Below, one piece after another: positions 17,616 through 26,781 of a stretch of 64,000 bases of DNA (position 1 is its first letter; every line of letters starts with the position of its first letter). The notes beneath the pieces were generated by a model, which saw only the letters and a program-made list of their open reading frames with translations, was not told the DNA's origin and searched no databases. The DNA is from Planctomycetes bacterium B3_Pla. Lineage in GTDB: Bacteria > Planctomycetota > Phycisphaerae > Sedimentisphaerales > Anaerobacaceae. A program made the translations under genes and the position numbers. The DNA lies in assembly GCA_005223045.1 (NCBI GenBank), contig NJBM01000015.1:62001-126000 (forward strand). Reading direction: 5' to 3'.

Positions 17616-18560
17616 ATGGACAAACAACTTGTTTACCCAACAACCGAGAACAACAGCTACAGTCGAAGGCAATTCATCGGCACCGTTCTGGCCGGTACGG
17701 GCGCTCTTGTGGCCGGGCCGGGATGGCCAACGGCACAGGCGGCGAGAAAGTCCAGCCGTGCGCGCCAAGCTACAGACATTGTCACACTGGGCAAGAGCGG
17801 TATAAAGACCTCTCTGCTGGCCCAGGGAACGGGGTGGAACGGCAGCGCTCGCTCCTCGGCCCATACGCGCCTGGGCGAAAAGGCATTCGTCAAACTAGTG
17901 CGGCACAGTCTGGACAGGGGTGTCCGGTTCATGGACATGGCCGACCTCTACGGGGCACATCCTTATATGCGCACGGCACTCAAGGGCGTTCCCCGAGACG
18001 ACTACTCTATTCTGACCAAGATCTGGCCGCGAGAGGAGTTCTGGAATATGCCGTCCGGCGGGGCCAGTAAGGAGGTGGATCGCTTCCGCAAGGAACTCAA
18101 CACCGACGTGCTGGAAATCTGCCTGATCCACTGTATGCAGGACACCGAATGGCCTGAGACTTATAAGCGCGTGCGGGATGAGCTGTCTGAGATGAAGGAA
18201 AAGGGCGCGGTCAAAGCGGTCGGCGTCTCGTGTCACGACTTCGGGGCCTTGAAAGTTGCGGCCACTCATCCGTGGACCGATGTAGTTTTCGCTCGTATAA
18301 ACAACGTAGGCACCAAGGCCGCGATGGATGCGTCCCCCGAAGAGGTGGCGCCGGTGCTCAAACAGGCCCGGGCGAAAGGCAAGATCGTCATCGGCATGAA
18401 GATCTTCGGCGCAGGCAAGCTGACCAGTCCCGAGCAGAAAGATGCGTCCTTGAAGTATGTACTCGAAAATGAGCTGGTGGACGCCATCACTATAGGCATG
18501 ATGGAGCCTAAGGAGATTGACGATAGCATAAAGAGGGCAAACAAGGCTCTGAGGGTGTGA
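17616..18560 (+). CDS. Tat-exported aldo/keto reductase
   Basis: A 314-residue NAD(P)H-dependent oxidoreductase. The start at 17616 is fixed by AAGGAGAG at 17601; longer frames lack a site. The N terminus carries a twin-arginine signal (YSRRQFIGTVLAGTGALVAG). The barrel shows the aldo/keto reductase tetrad: Asp and Tyr in FMDMADLYGAHP, Lys in YSILTKIW, His in EICLIHCMQD. Exported family members occur in Planctomycetes and Bacteroidetes without an assigned substrate. It lies 130 bases upstream of the HzsA-like operon on the same strand. Confidence 0.9.
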   Translation: MDKQLVYPTTENNSYSRRQFIGTVLAGTGALVAGPGWPTAQAARKSSRARQATDIVTLGKSGIKTSLLAQGTGWNGSARSSAHTRLGEKAFVKLVRHSLDRGVRFMDMADLYGAHPYMRTALKGVPRDDYSILTKIWPREEFWNMPSGGASKEVDRFRKELNTDVLEICLIHCMQDTEWPETYKRVRDELSEMKEKGAVKAVGVSCHDFGALKVAATHPWTDVVFARINNVGTKAAMDASPEEVAPVLKQARAKGKIVIGMKIFGAGKLTSPEQKDASLKYVLENELVDAITIGMMEPKEIDDSIKRANKALRV

Positions 18561-18691
18561 AATCCGAAACAAATCCAGAATTCAAATGATTGAAATGCAA
18601 AACACCCGGCCGCATGGGGCGTTTTTGGATTATTGTTGAGGGGTGTTTTGTGGGCTTACGGTGCCCAGACGATTGTAGATGGGGCGCAGCT

Positions 18692-21600
18692 ATGAAACTG
18701 ACGAAAACCAGCTTTAGAAACGGTATTCTCACCAGCCTCTTGTGCCTTGGTCTGATTCTATCGGTTTCAGGTTCGGCTGCGGCCGGGACGTCGGCGCTTC
18801 GCAACGATAATAAGATACGATACCTGCGCAACTTTGATTTCGAGCCACTTCGTCTGGCTATCGACGACCTGATCGAAACGTTCGGTCAGGGATACCCCAA
18901 CGGCTCCGAGTATCAGCAGCGTCTGGAAAGCCTGAGAACGGCACGCAAAACGGCGCTGGATTCCTTTGCTCAAGACGACGACTCTGCAAGAAACAATCTG
19001 CTGAGACTCAAGCACGATTTGGACAAGCTGTTGTACGATGCGCTGCTTTCCAACCCTCTGCTTGATTTTGACGAGTTGATACTGCTCAAGCGCAAGCGTG
19101 GCCAGCTCGGCCTGCCGGTCAACCACAAGTGCAACACGGGCATCGAGAGGACCGGCTACGACAACGAGATCGCTGTGCTGGGGCCGATTCGCCCGAATGG
19201 GAAGCTGAGAACGCTATACTGCCCTCCGGCCGGCGAGTTTGTGGGTGAATTCGACTTGAATTACGACGCAAAGAGAATGCTCTTTACGATGCCTACAGGA
19301 CCGACGTGGCAGATCTTCGAGATCAAAACCGACGGCACCGGCCTGCGGCAGGTCTCGCACGGCGAGCATCCGGATGTGGACAACTTTGACGCCTGCTATC
19401 TGCCCGACGGCAGGATAGTCTTCGTCTCGACCGCTTCATTCACCGCGGTCCCATGCTGGCACGGCAAAGAACGGGCGTGCAATATCTACCTGATGGATGC
19501 CGATGGCGGCAACGTCCGGCAGTTGTGTTTCGATCAGGACCTCGACCTTCACCCGGCGGTGCTGCCCACCGGCCAGGTGATTTTCAGCCGGTGGGACTAC
19601 ACCGGCCCCATGCACATTTACCTGCGTCCTTTGATGGCGATGAATCCCGACGGCACGGGCCAGCGGGCCGTGTACGGCAGCAATTCTTATTGGCCGAACG
19701 CGCTTTATTATCCGCGAGGAATACCCGGCGCGCCGGGCAAGATCATAGCGATAATCTGCGGATATCACGGGGTGCCTCGAATGGGCGAGCTGGGCCTGAT
19801 AGATACGACCAAAGGCTGGCAGAATGCCGAGGGCATCGTCCAGCGAATTCCCGGCCGGGGCAAACCCGTCAAAACGGTCATTCGCGACAACCTTGTTGAC
19901 AAATCGTGGCCCAAATTTCTGCATCCTTATCCGCTCAACGATAAATATTTTCTCGTAGCGGCCCAGCGTGCGCGTAAAGGGCCATGGGGAATCTACCTTG
20001 TGGACGTATTCGACAACATTCTGCCGATTTGCGTCCGGCCGGAATTCGATTTGTTCGAGCCTATTCCACTAAAGAAAACGCCTCGCCCCCCTGCTATTCC
20101 CGACAGGGTGGACCTGGCGCGTGACGATGCAGTCGTTTACCTTGATGATGTTTACGCCGGCCCGGGACTGGCAGGCGTGCCTCGCGGCACCGTGAAAAAG
20201 CTGCGGATTCTGGCCTACCATTACGGCTATCCCGGCATGGCCGGGCCTGACAAGATAGGCTGTGGAGGCCCATGGGAAGTGATGCGGATACTCGGGACGG
20301 TAGACGTGCACGAGGACGGCTCGGCGATGTTCCGCGTTCCGGCCAATACACCGCTGAGCGTGCAGCCGCTCGACGAGCAGGGAAAGGCGGTCCAATTGAT
20401 GCGAAGCTGGTTCTCGGCGATGCCGGGCGAGACCGTCTCCTGCGTCGGTTGTCACGAGCAGTCCAGGCAAATCCCCGTGCTGAGTCAAAGATCGGCCGCA
20501 GCGCGTCGGCCCGCTCAGATCGAACCCTGGTATGGCCCTGCAAGGGGTTTCGACTTTGAAAGAGAAGTGCAGCCGGTGCTCGACAAATACTGTGTCGGCT
20601 GCCACGACGGCAAGCCCCGCCCGGACGGTCGGAAGATTGCCGACTTACGTTCCGAGCGTTATGCCAGGAACTACCACGGACGCGAGCTTACGAAGCTGGG
20701 AGCAAATCGTTTGCATCCGGTGGTGCGCAAAGCGTTTGGAGGAACGAAGGTAAAGTACACACCCGCATACGAAGCGCTCGTACCTTATATTCGCAGGGTC
20801 AACGTCGAGGACCACGTCGGCTTGCTGGTCCCCGGTGAATATCACGCCGATACGAGCGAATTGATCCAGATGCTCGGCAAAGGTCATCACAATGTCCGGC
20901 TGGACGACGAAGCCCGGGACCGGCTCGTTACCTGGATCGACCTCAACGGCCCCTGCCACGGCACCTGGGGCGAAGTAGGCCCGATTCCCGACGGCGCCGA
21001 CCGGCGGCGGCTTGAATTGCGGCAACAATACAAAGGCCCTACGGAAAATCCTGAGGTTATTCCGAATATTGTGGAAAAGGCACTAAAGGGCAAAGGAGCA
21101 ATCGACAGGAAGAGGGACGAGATACGAGAGACGAAATACGTGGGACCAGACGTCCATCATCCGTCGTCCATCGTCCATCCATTGGGCCTTCGTTCCTCTG
21201 TTCCCTTGTTCAAGACTATCGAGGTGGACGGCGTGACGATGAAGCTGGTACGGATTCCCGCGGGCCGGTTCATCATGGGCGATCAGAATGGCCGGACCGA
21301 TGAACGACCGCTCTCGGCAGTCTCGATTGACCGCGACTTTTGGCTGGGCGCCTTTGAGATTACTAACAAACTATACCGTCGATTCGATCCCGGCCACGAC
21401 TCGGGATATTTTGCCAAGCGTTTCCAGGGCCCGGACGGCCCCGGCCTGTCACTTGCCGGGCCAGGCCAGCCGGCGGTTCGCATTTCGTGGCAGCGCGCTG
21501 TTGACTTTTGCCGCTGGCTTTCACGAAAGACCGGTATGAAGTTCACGCTGCCTACCGAGGCCCAGTGGGAGTACGCCTGCCGCGCCGGCTCGCAAAGCCC

Positions 21601-22093
21601 CCTGTCCTACGGCGATCTCGAGGCTGATTTCTCCCGATGGGCAAATGTTGCCGACGAGTCGCTGAGTGTCAGCCCGAAACCCACCGGCGGGCTGGAGTCA
21701 AACATAGTTGCGCATTTCGGCAAAGGTATTCTGGAGTCGGCTGTCTTCGGAGGAAATGTCCTCTGCGACATACGTTTTAACGACCATGCGGTAGCAACAG
21801 CGAACGTAGGCGGTTACCGATCCAACTCATGGGGACTTTATGACATGCACGGCAATGTGTGCGAATGGACGGCAACAACATATAAGCCGTATCCCTACAA
21901 AGCCGGAGATGGCCGCAACGGCCAAACCGAATCGGGCAGAAAAGTGGTCCGGGGAGGCTCATGGTGCGACCGTCCTGTACGATGTCGTTCGGCTTTTCGC
22001 TTGAGTTATCCTGCATGGCAGCGCGTTCATAACGTCGGATTCCGCGTTGTTTGTGAGATTGAATCGCAGGAGCACGAATATGCAGCTTTATAG
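18692..22093 (+). CDS. HzsA-like cytochrome c with beta-propeller, fused to a SUMF1-type domain
   Basis: An exported protein of 1133 residues. ATG 18692 begins a clear signal peptide ending near SGSAAAG. Residues about 170-430 contain PD40/TolB-like propeller blades (YDAKRMLFTMPTGPTWQIFE and repeats). The central part resembles the hydrazine synthase alpha-subunit family, with two c-type haem sites, CVGCH at 584-588 and CVGCH at 634-638. From about residue 840 a formylglycine-generating-enzyme (SUMF1) fold follows: RIPAGRFIMGD, LPTEAQWEYACRAG and VVRGGSWCDRPVRCRSAFR. The later Cys of the FGE pair is present but the first is displaced by one residue, so sulfatase maturation is doubtful. The linker (about 806-838) looks repeat-derived. 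It heads a four-gene operon. Confidence 0.85.
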   Translation: MKLTKTSFRNGILTSLLCLGLILSVSGSAAAGTSALRNDNKIRYLRNFDFEPLRLAIDDLIETFGQGYPNGSEYQQRLESLRTARKTALDSFAQDDDSARNNLLRLKHDLDKLLYDALLSNPLLDFDELILLKRKRGQLGLPVNHKCNTGIERTGYDNEIAVLGPIRPNGKLRTLYCPPAGEFVGEFDLNYDAKRMLFTMPTGPTWQIFEIKTDGTGLRQVSHGEHPDVDNFDACYLPDGRIVFVSTASFTAVPCWHGKERACNIYLMDADGGNVRQLCFDQDLDLHPAVLPTGQVIFSRWDYTGPMHIYLRPLMAMNPDGTGQRAVYGSNSYWPNALYYPRGIPGAPGKIIAIICGYHGVPRMGELGLIDTTKGWQNAEGIVQRIPGRGKPVKTVIRDNLVDKSWPKFLHPYPLNDKYFLVAAQRARKGPWGIYLVDVFDNILPICVRPEFDLFEPIPLKKTPRPPAIPDRVDLARDDAVVYLDDVYAGPGLAGVPRGTVKKLRILAYHYGYPGMAGPDKIGCGGPWEVMRILGTVDVHEDGSAMFRVPANTPLSVQPLDEQGKAVQLMRSWFSAMPGETVSCVGCHEQSRQIPVLSQRSAAARRPAQIEPWYGPARGFDFEREVQPVLDKYCVGCHDGKPRPDGRKIADLRSERYARNYHGRELTKLGANRLHPVVRKAFGGTKVKYTPAYEALVPYIRRVNVEDHVGLLVPGEYHADTSELIQMLGKGHHNVRLDDEARDRLVTWIDLNGPCHGTWGEVGPIPDGADRRRLELRQQYKGPTENPEVIPNIVEKALKGKGAIDRKRDEIRETKYVGPDVHHPSSIVHPLGLRSSVPLFKTIEVDGVTMKLVRIPAGRFIMGDQNGRTDERPLSAVSIDRDFWLGAFEITNKLYRRFDPGHDSGYFAKRFQGPDGPGLSLAGPGQPAVRISWQRAVDFCRWLSRKTGMKFTLPTEAQWEYACRAGSQSPLSYGDLEADFSRWANVADESLSVSPKPTGGLESNIVAHFGKGILESAVFGGNVLCDIRFNDHAVATANVGGYRSNSWGLYDMHGNVCEWTATTYKPYPYKAGDGRNGQTESGRKVVRGGSWCDRPVRCRSAFRLSYPAWQRVHNVGFRVVCEIESQEHEYAAL

Positions 22094-24191
22094 CATAAGA
22101 TTACGTATTGTGGTTATAGTCTCCGGGCTTGTGTGTCATGCGGGCCTGGTCACGAATCCGACAACCAACGCCGCCACGTCGGAAGAAGTCTTCGACTACT
22201 TTTCCAACAACTGGAACGTCATCGGCCTGAAGGATTACGTCCACGGCAGCCGAGTCACACCGGACAATGAGGTGCTGCTGTCGGGCAAGGTGCCGATACA
22301 GATCCGTCTTGGAAGCAAACTTACACCTCTTAGCCGGGCACACTCCAAACTGGCGATGCATGGCTGGATGCCCATTATGCTGGTTGTCGCCACGGACGGA
22401 CCGATCCGCTACGAGATTACCTTATGGGCCACGCCGCTGCCGGACGTACGAGACTTCAAGAAAGCATTCGACTGGCCGACTGAAGGAGAGAACTTCCTCT
22501 GTTGGATTCGGGTCAAAGCCATCAATACATCCGATACGACCTCGGAGGCGAAGGTCGAAGTGGGCCCGACACCAAACGAGAAGCTGCCGGAAGGATTCGC
22601 AGAGCAGCAGGCCGAACCTGCAAGCGAGGGACGTCACACCCGCACTCATTCATGGTCGTGGTCCCTCGAAGCCGGGCAGAGCGCCTTAAAGACGGCGCGG
22701 TATCCCTTTTTTCCAGTGGAAGATCCGGAGATTTATGATAGGGAGGATGCCGAAGTATGGCTGCAGCGCACGCAGGATTTCTGGCGGACTATGGTCACCG
22801 AACGGACCACACACATCGAAGTGCCGTGCCGCAAGGCTACAGAGGCACTCATGGCCTCCCATGTCTGCCAACTGATTGCCAATGACCACGGCGAACTGCG
22901 CGGGGGCGAGAACTTCTACGACCGGTTCTACCCCCGTGACGGAGCCTACCAGGTAATGGAGTTAGAGGAAGCCGGCTTGTTCGAACCGGCCCGGCAGGCG
23001 ATGGAGCATTTTCTCAAGTGTCAGGCCGAGGACGGTCGTTTTCATGGCGGCGGCAACCAGGTCAAGCAGCTCGACGCCAACGGACAGGCTACCTGGGCCT
23101 TGTGGCAGTACGCCAAGATCACGGGCGACCGGCAGTTCCTGGAGCGGGCCTATCCCTGCATGTTGCGCGCCATGCGCTGGGCTATGCAGGCCCGCCGTCA
23201 GGCTGCGGGCGACTCGGCCTTTGCCGGTTTGCTGCCCAACGCTCCGGCTGACGGCGAGTGCCTCTGGGACGGCAAGTACCATATTGTCGGATACGATTTG
23301 TGGAACCTGCGTGGTATGATGTGTACAGCGGATGCCGCAGGGGTCCTGGGAAGGGAGGACGACAGGAAGGAGCTGCTTGCCGAGATCAAAGATTACCGGG
23401 CCGCCATTGATGCCGCATTGAAACGTACAGGCCTTGCGCATTTTCCTCCGAGCTGGGAAAAGCTCGGCACACACTGGGGCAACACTGAGACGCTGTGGCC
23501 CACGGAGCTGTTCGAACGAAACGATTCGCGTGTCGATGCGCTGATCCGGCATGTCCGTGAGGACTTCGCCGGGGGATTCATCGAAGGGACGATCCAGTGG
23601 AAAGGCACGGGAAACGTCAAGGCCATTCACCCCTACATGGGCGCCTACACTATCATGGCGGATCTGGTGCGAGGCCGGGACGAGCAGGTCGTGCAGGACT
23701 TCTACTGGTATCTGCTGCACTCGACAGCAAGTCATGCGTTCCCCGAAGGCATTTTCTACGAAAAACGCATGGCCTGGAGTCATACGATTCCACACGTTAC
23801 CGGCGCTTGCAACTATGCAATCCTGCTCCGCCACATGCTGGTCCACGAGACGGCCGATGAACTGCATCTGCTTTCGGCAATTCCTGACTGGTGGCTGGGC
23901 GAGGGCCGGGAAATACGCATCGAGCGGGCGCCGACCCACTTCGGCCAAATGAGCATGGTTGTTCGGGGCGCGGCCGGCGGCGTAATCGTCGATCTGTCGG
24001 CCCCGAAACGCCGGCGCCCCCGGCGGATCGTCCTTCACCTGCCGGCATCCCGGCCACTGGCACGGCCCCTCCCGAACGTGGAGGTCATCACGCGCCCTGA
24101 CCAGTCAAGACGGTGGGATTTTCCGGCCGTTGTGGCCCTCTACTCCAAGATTGCCGAGGGGGATACAACAAGCACGCAACCGACCGATTAG
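22080..24191 (+). CDS. Exported six-hairpin (alpha/alpha toroid) glycosidase-like protein
   Basis: A 703-residue protein starting inside the end of the previous gene, with GGAG before the ATG at 22080, so translation is probably coupled. It has an N-terminal signal peptide (VVIVSGLVCHAGLV). The centre is a helical toroid of the GH15/GH63/amylo-glucosidase kind: FYDRFYPRDGAYQVMELEEA, then KCQAEDGRFHGGGNQV and NGQATWALWQYAKITGDRQF. The Asp and Glu residues in these loops fit an inverting glycosidase, but I cannot assign family number or substrate. The C-terminal part is a beta-rich domain. Context with exported cytochromes and a sulfatase suggests processing of an extracellular glycan. Confidence 0.75.
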   Translation: MQLYSIRLRIVVIVSGLVCHAGLVTNPTTNAATSEEVFDYFSNNWNVIGLKDYVHGSRVTPDNEVLLSGKVPIQIRLGSKLTPLSRAHSKLAMHGWMPIMLVVATDGPIRYEITLWATPLPDVRDFKKAFDWPTEGENFLCWIRVKAINTSDTTSEAKVEVGPTPNEKLPEGFAEQQAEPASEGRHTRTHSWSWSLEAGQSALKTARYPFFPVEDPEIYDREDAEVWLQRTQDFWRTMVTERTTHIEVPCRKATEALMASHVCQLIANDHGELRGGENFYDRFYPRDGAYQVMELEEAGLFEPARQAMEHFLKCQAEDGRFHGGGNQVKQLDANGQATWALWQYAKITGDRQFLERAYPCMLRAMRWAMQARRQAAGDSAFAGLLPNAPADGECLWDGKYHIVGYDLWNLRGMMCTADAAGVLGREDDRKELLAEIKDYRAAIDAALKRTGLAHFPPSWEKLGTHWGNTETLWPTELFERNDSRVDALIRHVREDFAGGFIEGTIQWKGTGNVKAIHPYMGAYTIMADLVRGRDEQVVQDFYWYLLHSTASHAFPEGIFYEKRMAWSHTIPHVTGACNYAILLRHMLVHETADELHLLSAIPDWWLGEGREIRIERAPTHFGQMSMVVRGAAGGVIVDLSAPKRRRPRRIVLHLPASRPLARPLPNVEVITRPDQSRRWDFPAVVALYSKIAEGDTTSTQPTD

Positions 24192-24204
24192 ATCAGAAAT
24201 CACA

Positions 24205-26781
24205 ATGATGCAAAGCAAACAACAAAGGACAATGTATCTTTTCCTGCTCACAGCTTGTGCAATGCTCGCAGCTCTCTGCCACCCGTTATATGCCGGCAAG
24301 ACACAAAGTATTGAGAAGCGAAGCAACAAAAAAGATACCTGGCAACAGGCCATGCTCACCTCGCGAGAGAGATTTGCCAAATCGCAGGACAAGTCGGACA
24401 TACAAAAGCGTATATACAGGCAGATCGAAAGTGAATTCCCGATCGAATGGGACTGGATGAGCCAGGATAGCGGAGCGAACGTTTACAAGTGGTTCGCCAA
24501 TTCCTCGGACACCGAGATTGAGCAGAAGATGATAAGAAAGGCCCTGTCGGAACTTGGCCCGGCCGGTAGGAAACTTGCGGACGACTTGCGGCAGCTTTGC
24601 CAATCCGGGGCATCTGGCGGCGACCGACGATGGTTGGATCTGTACGTCAGGGTGTGTGAAAAACGACGCGGGATCCGTCTCAGGCCGTTGCTCCGGAGAT
24701 TCAATAAGATCGTCTTTACAAAGCACTTCAACATGGGAGGCTCGCACTACGCTTATACCGAGGCCCAGTCCGATGCGCAGCACGAGCGAAACTTTGTGCC
24801 TGGCTCGGCCCTGTGCCTGCTGGAAATGAAGGGCAATTACGGCAGCGTGCGCACGCTGATCGACGATCCCAAAGGCGTAATCCGCGACCCGGACGTTTCC
24901 TTTGACGGCAGGCGAATTCTCTTTGCCTGGAAGAAGTCGGATCTCCGGGACGATTACCATCTCTACGAAATGGACGTCGAGACTCAGCGCGTGCGACAAC
25001 TCACTTTCGGCCTTGGCTTTGCCGATTACGAAGGGGCTTACTTACCAAACGGCGATATCATCTTCAATTCCACCCGGTGCGTGCAGATTGTCGATTGCTG
25101 GTGGACCGAGGTCAGCAACCTCTATACATGCGACAAAGACGGCAAATATCTGAGGCGGCTGACCTTCGACCAGGTCCACACAAATTTCCCAACCGTCATG
25201 GCCGACGGCCGGGTGATCTACACGCGATGGGACTACAACGACCGCGCTCAGATTTACCCGCAGGGGCTTTTCCAGATGAATGCGGACGGAACGGCCCAGG
25301 GCGAGTATTACGGCAACAATTCATGGTTTCCCACGACGATCCTTCATGCTCGCGGCATACCCGCAAGTCAAAAAATCGTTGCCGTGCTTTCGGGGCATCA
25401 CACGCATCAGCGGGGAAAGCTCGCGATTATCGACAATCGCAGAGGCAGGCAGGAGGCCTCGGGAATAGAACTGATAGCCCCCGTTCGCAAGGCCGAAGCT
25501 GTCCGCATCGACGCCTTCGGCCAGAGCGGGGAGCAGTTTCAGTATCCATACCCGCTGAGCGAGAAGGAATTTCTGGTAACTTATGACCCTCAAGGCAGCG
25601 GCAACAAGCGATACGTTCGTCCGTATGCCATCTATTTCATGACAATCGACGGCCGACGAGAACTTCTCGCATCCGATCCGAAAATATCATGCAATCAGCC
25701 TATCCCGCTTGTCGCGAGAGAGAGGCCCCGTGTTCATCCGAGCCATGTGGACTACCGCAAGAAGACGGCGGTCTATTACATTCAGGATATCTATGTCGGC
25801 CAGGGACTCGCGGGTATCGCCCGCGGTACGATCAAGAAACTTCGCGTCATTGCATTGGACTTTCGCGCGGCAGGTATCGGAAGAACTTCCAACAAGGGCC
25901 CGGGCGGTGGAGCTTTATCCAGCACTCCCGTGGGTGTGGGCAATGCCTGTTGGGACGTCAAGACAGTTTTGGGCGATGCGACAGTTTATGAGGACGGCTC
26001 GGCCTTGTTCGCCGTTCCGGCACGGACACCTGTTTACTTTCAGGCTCTCGACGCGAAAGGACACATGGTACAAACCATGCGGAGCTGGTCCACTTTGCAG
26101 CCCGGGGAGACCTTCTCGTGCATAGGCTGTCACGAGAACAAGAACGAAGCACCCCCAATCGGGCGGACAACGCTGGCGCTGGAATCGGGGCCGCAGTCAC
26201 TCGAACCTTTCTACGGTCCGCCGCGAGGCTTCAGCTTCGACAAGGAAATTCAGCCGATACTCGATCGCCACTGCATCGAGTGTCATACGGGTCGTAAGGA
26301 GCAGGCTTTCAGTCTGCTGGCCAATCGCAGGACCACCAAGGAATCCAAGCGAAGGTGGAGTGTTTCATATCTGGCCCTGACGGATGCCGAGCCAGTGGAA
26401 AAAGAAGGCGAAGTGCTCTATTATAAGGGCAACCCGGACGGTAAGTTCGTCAACTGGATCAACACAATGTCGGTTCCGACGATGCTGCCGCCCTACTATG
26501 GGGGCGCTGCCAGGAGCCGGCTTGTCACCATGCTGGAGCAGGAGCATGAGGGCGTCAAACTGTCGCGCGAAGAGATGGACAAGATCGCCTGCTGGATCGA
26601 CCTGGTCGTGCCCTACTGCGGGGATTATACGGAAGCCAACGCATGGTCGGCTGAGGAAGTGCGAAAATACGAGCATTTTCTGGCCAAACGAAAACACATG
26701 GAGCAAATCGAGCAGAAGAATATCGAGGAATTCACAGCGGCCAAAGCCAACGCAGGATTGATTGCTGCAGAGGAAAGATAA
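24205..26781 (+). CDS. HzsA-like diheme cytochrome c with beta-propeller
   Basis: An exported protein of 858 residues and a paralogue of the first gene of this operon, without the SUMF1 domain. ATG 24205 begins a signal peptide (YLFLLTACAMLAALCHPLYA). The propeller region shares blades with its paralogue (NADGTAQGEYYGNNSWFPT and RWDYNDRAQIYPQGLF). Haem sites are CIGCH at 639-643 and CIECH at 690-694. The C terminus is a charged helix. It resembles the hydrazine synthase alpha subunit, but there is no hzsB/hzsC partner, so it more likely serves as an envelope oxidoreductase or electron-transfer protein. Its stop overlaps the next start by one base. Confidence 0.82.
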   Translation: MMQSKQQRTMYLFLLTACAMLAALCHPLYAGKTQSIEKRSNKKDTWQQAMLTSRERFAKSQDKSDIQKRIYRQIESEFPIEWDWMSQDSGANVYKWFANSSDTEIEQKMIRKALSELGPAGRKLADDLRQLCQSGASGGDRRWLDLYVRVCEKRRGIRLRPLLRRFNKIVFTKHFNMGGSHYAYTEAQSDAQHERNFVPGSALCLLEMKGNYGSVRTLIDDPKGVIRDPDVSFDGRRILFAWKKSDLRDDYHLYEMDVETQRVRQLTFGLGFADYEGAYLPNGDIIFNSTRCVQIVDCWWTEVSNLYTCDKDGKYLRRLTFDQVHTNFPTVMADGRVIYTRWDYNDRAQIYPQGLFQMNADGTAQGEYYGNNSWFPTTILHARGIPASQKIVAVLSGHHTHQRGKLAIIDNRRGRQEASGIELIAPVRKAEAVRIDAFGQSGEQFQYPYPLSEKEFLVTYDPQGSGNKRYVRPYAIYFMTIDGRRELLASDPKISCNQPIPLVARERPRVHPSHVDYRKKTAVYYIQDIYVGQGLAGIARGTIKKLRVIALDFRAAGIGRTSNKGPGGGALSSTPVGVGNACWDVKTVLGDATVYEDGSALFAVPARTPVYFQALDAKGHMVQTMRSWSTLQPGETFSCIGCHENKNEAPPIGRTTLALESGPQSLEPFYGPPRGFSFDKEIQPILDRHCIECHTGRKEQAFSLLANRRTTKESKRRWSVSYLALTDAEPVEKEGEVLYYKGNPDGKFVNWINTMSVPTMLPPYYGGAARSRLVTMLEQEHEGVKLSREEMDKIACWIDLVVPYCGDYTEANAWSAEEVRKYEHFLAKRKHMEQIEQKNIEEFTAAKANAGLIAAEER

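Noticed and set aside
22962-24038. 358-residue minus-strand reading frame
   Set aside because: It is antisense to the six-hairpin glycosidase, in GC-rich DNA where long shadow frames are expected.
18692-26781. Anammox hydrazine synthase
   Set aside because: The two large genes resemble only the alpha subunit family. There is no hzsB, hzsC or hydrazine dehydrogenase, one copy is fused to a SUMF1 domain, and a glycosidase lies between them.
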